DNA of 64,000 nucleotides from Coxiellaceae bacterium (GTDB taxonomy: Bacteria; Pseudomonadota; Gammaproteobacteria; Coxiellales; Coxiellaceae): contig JAUXWQ010000056.1 in NCBI GenBank assembly GCA_030680235.1, positions 48,039 through 112,038 on the forward strand, in the 5' to 3' direction. Below the pieces are notes generated by a model. The model did not search any database. It was not told the DNA's origin and saw only the letters and a list, made by a program, of their open reading frames with translations. The translations under genes and the position numbers were made by a program. Of the stretch, positions 58,408-64,000 are shown in pieces (position 1 is the first letter of the stretch; every line of letters starts with the position of its first letter).

Positions 58408-59982
58408 TTATTTAGCAGTGGTTGTAAAGCTCGCCTCACCGCCGGTTCCTTGGTTCGGACTTACGGTGACGGAATAAGACGTGTTAGGTGCTAAGCCGAT
58501 CACGTTTACTTGAGTTGATTGCGTACTTGTTTGGTAGACCATCGTATTATTCGGGCCAGTTATGCTGACTTGATAGGTTATGGATCCTGTCGCATTGGGA
58601 ACAGCATTCCAGGTGACGTTGGCGCTTCTGCTTGTGGGGTTTTTCACTGCGACTGAGATGCTGCCTGGTGCAGTGCTGCTGTTTTGTTTTGAAGGCGCAC
58701 CTGTTTGCATAGCGGCAGTCACAGCTGATTGTAGCTTGGTTTGTTGCATTTCAAGTAGTGTGTCTGTTGCACTGCCACTTTGAAGTGTTGATGCAAGTAT
58801 AACGGTCAACAAACGTTCGTTTTGTAGTTTCGCTTCAAAATTTTGACGTTCGATTTCTTTTAACGTAATCAGAATATCGCGCTGTACTGTTGCGGGTTCT
58901 TCATTCGTTAACGCAGTATACCAAGCAGGATTATTCAAATCGTGTGTTGCGCGATATTGTTCAACTTGCAAAGGGCTTGCGGTAGGCTGGCCAATGTAAG
59001 CACCTAAGCTTGGAATGGGTGTGCGTTCAGCGACCAATTGGTTGTAGACATTAAGTGATATGGAGCGTATCGCTAACATATTGCGAATCGACAACATGAA
59101 CTTTTGATAATCATCCGATTTTTTGAGGGAAATGATGGCTTTTGCATTGCCATAGAGCCCAGAAAAACTCACTTTGCCTAACAAATTCTTTGTAGTAAGC
59201 ATGGCATATTTTATAAAATTATTCGCATTTTGTAATTGAGCAGGTGTGTAACCCATGGGTGTGATCACACTGGCGAAATCGAGTTGATTATTGTTGATAT
59301 TGGTAGGTGGTGCTAATAATTTTTGATTGTTTGGATCTATTGCGGTGAGTGAGCTTGAGTTTGCGCCGCTTGGTAAATACAGTGTATCAGAGGCTTCTGC
59401 GTTTTCCCCCAAAATGAGCGACTGTGTATTATTTTCTGACAAATAAGTGCCAAAGGGAGTGCCTTCAGCTGAAGTAATGGGTTCTGAGCTGTCTGATTGA
59501 TTGAGCGAATAAGAAAATTGCAGTAACGAGTTTTGTATGTTGTTAGTGGTTTTATCTTTCGCAAGCGCTGCAACAGCCTCTGATAGTGGTACTGCTGTTT
59601 GGGTGGATGATTCCTTCGTGGTCGGTAAAGGTACCGTGGCACTGTTCAGACTGGCTATCTTGGAAATATTGGGATTGGGGGTATGGTTATTGGTGGTCAC
59701 CCAGGTGATTGCGTTGTTGTACATATTATTCAAAAAGGTTTCGAGTGAGGTCTCAAGGTCGCCAAAACCTTTTGACATACCAGCTGTTACACCATTGGTA
59801 ATGCTTTGGGGTAAATCACTTAATTGACCTGAAATTTGTGTGAGCAGGCCCGTTTCTGTTGGTGTGGGGGCAGGGTTGGCATTTGGGCTCATTGAACCCA
59901 TTCCGGCAGTTTGTCCAAAAATGGTTGTTGCTGCTATTAGGGTAGATGCGGCAGAAAGTGCAATCAAAGTCTTTTTTTTCAT
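58408..59982 (-). CDS. icmX: IcmX-like Dot/Icm component with fibronectin type III domain
   Basis: IcmX is a periplasmic protein of the Dot/Icm system needed for biogenesis of the vacuole. This 524-residue protein has a signal peptide (residues 1-23, ending FGQ), low-complexity Asn/Thr/Ser segments, and a helical region (270-410) with NPAWYTALTNEEPATVQRDILITLKEIERQ. Identification rests on the operon with icmW, the export signal and general IcmX style; I cannot align it with the Legionella protein by eye. The last 88 residues (about 437-524) form a fibronectin type III-like domain (SANVTWNAVPNATGSITYQV, LAPNTSYSVTVSP), which I do not associate with Legionella IcmX. It is third in the icmW operon, 27 bp after the preceding gene. 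Confidence 0.78.
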   Translation of the reverse strand: MKKKTLIALSAASTLIAATTIFGQTAGMGSMSPNANPAPTPTETGLLTQISGQLSDLPQSITNGVTAGMSKGFGDLETSLETFLNNMYNNAITWVTTNNHTPNPNISKIASLNSATVPLPTTKESSTQTAVPLSEAVAALAKDKTTNNIQNSLLQFSYSLNQSDSSEPITSAEGTPFGTYLSENNTQSLILGENAEASDTLYLPSGANSSSLTAIDPNNQKLLAPPTNINNNQLDFASVITPMGYTPAQLQNANNFIKYAMLTTKNLLGKVSFSGLYGNAKAIISLKKSDDYQKFMLSIRNMLAIRSISLNVYNQLVAERTPIPSLGAYIGQPTASPLQVEQYRATHDLNNPAWYTALTNEEPATVQRDILITLKEIERQNFEAKLQNERLLTVILASTLQSGSATDTLLEMQQTKLQSAVTAAMQTGAPSKQNSSTAPGSISVAVKNPTSRSANVTWNAVPNATGSITYQVSITGPNNTMVYQTSTQSTQVNVIGLAPNTSYSVTVSPNQGTGGEASFTTTAK

Positions 59983-60009
59983 TTCCAGTGCCTCGCTAAA
60001 ACGCGTTTG

Positions 60010-60549
60010 TTAGAACCAGTTGATGGAAGGTTGAGAGTTGCTTTTTTTCTGATCGGAGGGGGTAACGCCAAGCGGTTGATTTGTATTGGCAGGCGGTACA
60101 GTATCTGTTTCCGCAGCGACAGATTTCTCGGGGGGTGGCGTTGGTTCTGTTACGGTATTGGGCTGTTGTGCAGGCTGCGAAGAGGGTGAGCCGATGTACC
60201 AAGCTGGCGCCGCTTTTTTTACAGGTATTACGGCTTGTTGTGATTGGGGTGTAATGACTACCAGTGGCGTTTTCTGATTTGGCTGAAGACGCTGAAGCTT
60301 GATAGCGCAATCTGAAACGCCGTTGACAGGATCTGATAAAATGCTGGTAGCGCAACTGCCGTGTGCTTTGCATGCTATGAGCGCAGCTTGTGCTGCGGGA
60401 GGTAGTTTGTCAGGGTCGCTATTCGGTGCGTATTGTTGAAGATAGGGTTTGCAGGCTAAAGCAATATTGTCTTCCGCTGCTTGATTGGCGAAGCTTGAAG
60501 TGGTGATGCTGCCCAGTAACAGTCCAGTGATGATAATCCGTTTAATCAT
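60010..60549 (-). CDS. Unrecognised secreted protein between icmW and icmX
   Basis: A 179-residue protein with a signal peptide (residues 1-21, ending SFA). The mature part has about 75 ordered residues with four cysteines (LACKPYLQQ, LIACKAHGSCATS, VSDCAIKL), likely two disulfides, then a Pro/Thr/Gln-rich disordered tail of about 90 residues. No family is recognised. Its ATG overlaps the icmW stop (ATGA) and icmX follows after 27 bp, so it is translated with the two Dot/Icm genes. In Legionella icmW and icmX are adjacent, so this is an additional member. A periplasmic Dot/Icm accessory is a reasonable but untested idea. Confidence 0.72.
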   Translation of the reverse strand: MIKRIIITGLLLGSITTSSFANQAAEDNIALACKPYLQQYAPNSDPDKLPPAAQAALIACKAHGSCATSILSDPVNGVSDCAIKLQRLQPNQKTPLVVITPQSQQAVIPVKKAAPAWYIGSPSSQPAQQPNTVTEPTPPPEKSVAAETDTVPPANTNQPLGVTPSDQKKSNSQPSINWF

Positions 60550-60995
60550 GATCCAGTATCCTCCAGTGCTTTGATAACGAGTTTTAATCGATCTTCAGCA
60601 AATACACGTCCCAGCAAGCGTAGACGTTCAAAGACAACATTACGACGTAAAAATAATCCGGCGTTGTCCGCTTGTGATCGGGTGACTTCTTCCGCTTTCA
60701 TCAGTACTTTTGCGGCGGCGCCTGGATAAGACATATCTAGGCACATCAATAGGCGTAAGCCGCGCCCTGTTTTGATGTGAGCGAGTACTTCTATCATGGC
60801 ATCTTCTTGTTGAAGGTCAATATTGCCAACATCGTCGAGTATTGTGGCCAGCTTTGCCATCTCTTGTTCAAGCTCAGCATCGCCATCCAGCGTCCAGTCT
60901 TCAACGCTTTCCATAAAAGTGATGACGCGTAAAATGGTTGGATCTTGATATTCTCGCCAGAAGTCATGAACGGCTTTGTAGCTCAAATCGGGCAT
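60546..60995 (-). CDS. icmW: Dot/Icm secretion adaptor IcmW
   Basis: IcmW (149 residues, 151 in Legionella) is a cytoplasmic adaptor that with IcmS and DotL/LvgA brings a class of effectors to the coupling complex. The match to L. pneumophila IcmW is obvious: MPDLS at the start, RVITFMESVE-x-WTLDG, IKTGRGLRLL, NIVFERLRLL-x-RVF and RLKLV near the end. It is the first gene of icmW-unknown-icmX and is divergent from msbA over 192 bp. Its promoter carries a TTAA-N7-TTAA box. Confidence 0.97.
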   Translation of the reverse strand: MPDLSYKAVHDFWREYQDPTILRVITFMESVEDWTLDGDAELEQEMAKLATILDDVGNIDLQQEDAMIEVLAHIKTGRGLRLLMCLDMSYPGAAAKVLMKAEEVTRSQADNAGLFLRRNVVFERLRLLGRVFAEDRLKLVIKALEDTGS

Positions 60996-61028
60996 GCTGT
61001 GAATTCCACTTAAAACATAAAATAATAG

Positions 61029-61060
61029 AATATAACGACCAACCTTAAGATACCATTAAA
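61029..61060 (-). promoter_or_regulatory. PmrA-box-like promoter of the icmW operon
   Basis: On the minus strand TTTAAT-GGTAT-CTTAAG (61044-61060) is followed after 9 bp by TATATT (61029-61034), 33 bp before the icmW start. PmrA control of icm/dot operons is established in Legionella and Coxiella. Confidence 0.78.
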
Positions 61061-61187
61061 TTTCGAATCTAACAGTATTTCCCATTCAAGATCGTCAGTG
61101 AGAACTGCTCCCAATCTAAAAACATTCGTGCAGGTTTGTCTGTCCTGGGGTAAAATTGCATCATTTTTATAACTAGGACTTTTTTCA

Positions 61188-62915
61188 ATGGGCGTTACAG
61201 GCTTTCAAACTTATAAAAGGCTTATGTATTTAACAAAGCCCTATATTCTTTATTTCGTGCTTGGGATTGCCGGAACGCTTCTTTTATCGGGTATTGATTC
61301 TGCTTTTATGGGGTTTATCAAGCCGATTATTGATCTTGGTTTTGTAAAAAAAGAGGGCGCTTTTATACGTATCCTACCGTTTTTGGTGGTTTTTATTTTC
61401 TTGGCACGCGGCGCGGCAAATTTTATGTCGAGCTATTTTATTTCACGCGTTTCAAGATCCGTTGTTCGCGATATACGCTGTTCTATTTTTGCAAAACTAC
61501 AAAAATTGCCAGCCAGTTTTTATGATAGCAATAGCTCAGGGCATATTATCTCGACGATCCTTTATAATGTTGAGCAAGTCGCACAAGCCAGTTCTAGTGT
61601 GATGATTACACTCTTGCGTGAAACCAGCTTATTTATCGGATTAATTGTGGTTATGTTTGTCGTCAACTGGCGACTGTCTCTTATCTTTATCGTGATCATG
61701 CCTTTCATTATTTGGGTTGTGAAATGGAGCAGCGTTCGTATGCGCCGTCTCAGTGTGGGGGTGCAAAAATCGGTGGGTGATGTGACCCATATCACTGGTC
61801 AAAGTGTTGATGGGTATCGTGTTGTGCGTTTACATGGGGGTGAGGCCTATGAAAATAAAAAATTTCAAGAGGCGGCAAAAAGTAATTTTCACCGTGAATT
61901 AAAAATTGCTGTCACCAATAGTATTGGTGGTTCTGCTACCCAGGCCCTCTTTGCCATTCCCTTAGCGGTTGCGTTAGGGATTGCGACAAGCCCGATATTA
62001 CATACAACAGCCGGTAGTTTTGCTGCCATTCTTGCAACCATGGTTTCACTGCTGCAACCAGTGCGTCGATTAACGGGTGTTAATAATACTGTGCAAAAAG
62101 GAATTGCAGCGGCAGCCAGTATTTTTTCTTTGTTGGATGAATCAACTGAAATTGATAGTGGTGAAAAAACGGTTGAGCGTGTAAAAGGCGATATTGTGTT
62201 TGATAGGGTGTGTTTTGAGTATCACAGTTCTGACCGTCCTATTTTGAAGCATGTTTCTTTTTCAGTGCCTGCTGGAAAAACAGTGGCTGTTGTTGGAAAG
62301 TCGGGTGGTGGTAAGTCAACACTTGTTAATTTATTGCCAAGATTTTATGAAATCAGTGGGGGTCTAATTAGCATTGATGGCATTGATATTCGAGAATATC
62401 GTTTAGCTGATTTGCGAAAGCAGTTTGCGTTTGTTTCTCAAAATACAACGTTATTTGATGATACGATTTTTAATAATATTGCTTATGGTTTGCCAGAAGT
62501 GAATCGTGAAGATGTGTTGCGTGCTGCAGAAGCAGCTTATGCTATGGAGTTTATTGTTCAGCAGCCACAAGGTATCGATACCTTGATTGGTGAAAATGGC
62601 GTATTGCTTTCAGGTGGTCAGCGACAACGTATTGCCATTGCACGGGCATTATTAAAGAACGCACCCATTTTAATATTGGATGAGGCTACCGCATCGCTTG
62701 ATGTTTATGCGGAACGTCAAATACAAAATGCATTAGAAGACTTAATGAAAAATCGTACTTCCATTGTCATAGCGCATCGATTATCGACGGTTGAAAATGC
62801 AGATATGATTGTTGTTGTGAATGAAGGTGAAGTGGTTGAAATGGGAAATCATAGGACGTTATTAGAAAAAGAAGGTGCCTATGCTGCGCTGTATCGTTCT
62901 CAATTTAAGGAGTAA
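61188..62915 (+). CDS. msbA: Lipid A export ABC transporter MsbA
   Basis: MsbA (575 residues) flips core-lipid A across the inner membrane. Six membrane helices (residues 15-300) precede an ATPase domain with Walker A GKSGGGKST, LSGGQRQRIAIARALL, Walker B ILILDEATASLD and IAHRLSTVE. Length equals the family norm (582 in E. coli). lpxK starts 6 bp later, the usual msbA-lpxK pair. Confidence 0.96.
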   Translation: MGVTGFQTYKRLMYLTKPYILYFVLGIAGTLLLSGIDSAFMGFIKPIIDLGFVKKEGAFIRILPFLVVFIFLARGAANFMSSYFISRVSRSVVRDIRCSIFAKLQKLPASFYDSNSSGHIISTILYNVEQVAQASSSVMITLLRETSLFIGLIVVMFVVNWRLSLIFIVIMPFIIWVVKWSSVRMRRLSVGVQKSVGDVTHITGQSVDGYRVVRLHGGEAYENKKFQEAAKSNFHRELKIAVTNSIGGSATQALFAIPLAVALGIATSPILHTTAGSFAAILATMVSLLQPVRRLTGVNNTVQKGIAAAASIFSLLDESTEIDSGEKTVERVKGDIVFDRVCFEYHSSDRPILKHVSFSVPAGKTVAVVGKSGGGKSTLVNLLPRFYEISGGLISIDGIDIREYRLADLRKQFAFVSQNTTLFDDTIFNNIAYGLPEVNREDVLRAAEAAYAMEFIVQQPQGIDTLIGENGVLLSGGQRQRIAIARALLKNAPILILDEATASLDVYAERQIQNALEDLMKNRTSIVIAHRLSTVENADMIVVVNEGEVVEMGNHRTLLEKEGAYAALYRSQFKE

Positions 62916-62921
62916 GCGTGG

Positions 62922-63896
62922 GTGTGGTATCAAAAAAATATTTTCTCACTGCTTTTATTCCCGGTCTCGCTTATCTATCGTGCAGTTGTTTCTCTACGAC
63001 GTTTTTTGTATCAAAAAAATAGGTTAAAAATACACCGTGTTTCTGTACCTGTTATTGTGGTTGGTAATATTACGGTAGGGGGTACGGGTAAAACACCACT
63101 TGTGATTGCGCTTGTTAAAGAATTGCAAAAGCAAGGATTTCATCCAGGCATTATTACACGCGGTTATCGTGGTAAAAATAAACAATGGCCTTGTCATGTT
63201 GAAAAAGACAGCGATCCTTTTTTATTCGGTGATGAAGCTGTTTTATTGGCACAAAAAACGGGTGTGCCTGTAGTGGCAGGGCCTTGTCGCTTTGATGACG
63301 CAACACTATTATTAGAAAAATTTTCAATTGATGTCATTATTTCAGATGATGGCTTGCAGCATTATGCATTATATCGTGATGTTGAAATTCTCGTTATTGA
63401 TGGATTACGCCGTTTTGGCAATGGATTTTGTTTACCAGCGGGTCCGTTGCGTGAGCCTGTATCACGGTGCAATACCGTTGATTTTGTGATTACAAATGGC
63501 ATTGAGATGCAATTTGTTATTGATGATATTGTTAATATGGTTGATGACAATAAAAAACTATCGGGTGTTGATGATAAAAAAATAATGGCGATTGCTGCCA
63601 TTGGAAATCCCGATCGATTCTTTCAATCGCTAAAAGAAAAAAATCTTATTTTTGATACAAAAATTTTTCCAGATCATTATCATTTTGAAAAAAGTGATTT
63701 AGAAAAACTGTCTTGTGACATTATTATTATGACAGAAAAAGACGCCGTAAAATGCCGACAATTTCTGGATGCGCGTTGTTATGTTGCAAAAGGGGGCGTT
63801 ACTTTAGATGCAGATTTTGTTTCAAAAATAATAACTGACATTAATACCAGTGATTCCCTACGAATGTCTGAAAAACCGCTAATTTTTAGATTTTAG
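62922..63896 (+). CDS. lpxK: Tetraacyldisaccharide 4'-kinase
   Basis: LpxK (324 residues) phosphorylates lipid A precursor at the 4' position. An N-terminal membrane-associated helix precedes a Walker A (VGNITVGGTGKTP), GDEAVLLA, SDDGLQHYAL and FPDHYHF. The start is GTG at 62922. About the last 16 residues (from around TSDSLRMSEK) are encoded by a family-3 palindromic element, which also supplies the stop codon; the native C-terminus was probably replaced. The length is still normal, so activity is likely kept. Confidence 0.94.
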   Translation: MWYQKNIFSLLLFPVSLIYRAVVSLRRFLYQKNRLKIHRVSVPVIVVGNITVGGTGKTPLVIALVKELQKQGFHPGIITRGYRGKNKQWPCHVEKDSDPFLFGDEAVLLAQKTGVPVVAGPCRFDDATLLLEKFSIDVIISDDGLQHYALYRDVEILVIDGLRRFGNGFCLPAGPLREPVSRCNTVDFVITNGIEMQFVIDDIVNMVDDNKKLSGVDDKKIMAIAAIGNPDRFFQSLKEKNLIFDTKIFPDHYHFEKSDLEKLSCDIIIMTEKDAVKCRQFLDARCYVAKGGVTLDADFVSKIITDINTSDSLRMSEKPLIFRF

Positions 63897-64000
63897 GCGA
63901 GGTTGGATGGTAATTTGTTGAGAAAAGCGCAGTGGTCATGAAGTCCATGAGCATTTTCGAAACAAATTACCATTCAAGATCGCCAAAAGATGAAAATTTT
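63845..64000. repeat. Second copy of the family-3 hairpin element, running out of the window
   Basis: In reverse complement it aligns with 10126-10280: the AAAATTTTCATCTTTTGGCG end, the inner stem, the CTCAACAAATTA block and GCGGTTTTTCAGA are shared. Stem bases differ in a compensated way (GATAATT/AATTATC versus GGTAATT/AATTACC). The outer end lies beyond base 64000. Confidence 0.85.

Overview
The window is chromosomal DNA of a low-GC gammaproteobacterium with a Dot/Icm type IVB secretion system. IcmW is recognisable beyond doubt and an IcmX-like protein lies in the same operon. Housekeeping order is gammaproteobacterial (thrS-infC-rpmI-rplT-pheST-ihfA-merR; pyrG-kdsA-eno-ftsB-ispD; surE-nlpD-rpoS; hldE-hldD; msbA-lpxK). 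Together with the many effector-like genes this points to Legionellales, nearer Coxiella/Aquicella/Rickettsiella/Berkiella-type intracellular bacteria than free-living species. Genus is not decided by what I can see.

Layout. 1-5.6 kb (minus): cytochrome bd cluster cydA-cydB-cydX, interrupted before cydD by an accessory gene with a NADAR/YbiA-like region. 5.8-10 kb (plus): fatty-acid oxidation genes fadE and fadD. 10-20.3 kb: accessory stretch with dense palindromes, a prolyl oligopeptidase and four unrecognised ORFs around ispG. 20.6-22.5 kb: acetoacetyl-CoA synthetase. 22.6-30.5 kb: tRNA-Val(GAC) and the translation cluster, with infC starting at a rare AUU. 30.7-35.3 kb: an unknown membrane protein, comEC and an L,D-transpeptidase. 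35.4-43.5 kb: pyrG-kdsA, eno-ftsB-ispD, a small accessory ORF, surE-nlpD-rpoS. 43.5-49.2 kb: a REP-associated transposase bracketed by direct repeats, then a 1583-residue effector-like protein. 49.2-58.2 kb: rimK plus zinc protease, lspA-ispH, and LPS heptose/core genes. 58.4-61 kb: icmW - unknown secreted protein - icmX-like. 61.2-63.9 kb: msbA-lpxK.

The most informative signal is regulatory. Five accessory ORFs (491, 86, 365, 131 and 1583 residues) and the icmW operon share one promoter architecture: two TTAA-centred hexamers 5 bp apart (TTAA-N7-TTAA), then 9-10 bp and a -10 hexamer. This matches the PmrA-box promoters known for dot/icm genes and effectors in Legionella and Coxiella. I noticed no such promoter upstream of the housekeeping genes. 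It ties scattered orphan genes to the secretion system, makes two short ORFs credible, and nominates new Dot/Icm substrates. One candidate has a NADAR-like fold; another has an HAD-like N-terminus and pentapeptide repeats.

The second theme is repeats. At least four families of palindromic elements fill intergenic space. Copies begin at or overlap stop codons (cydA, fadD, the oligopeptidase, aacS, ftsB, lpxK), one lies in frame inside aacS, and one family flanks the likely transposase that mobilises it.
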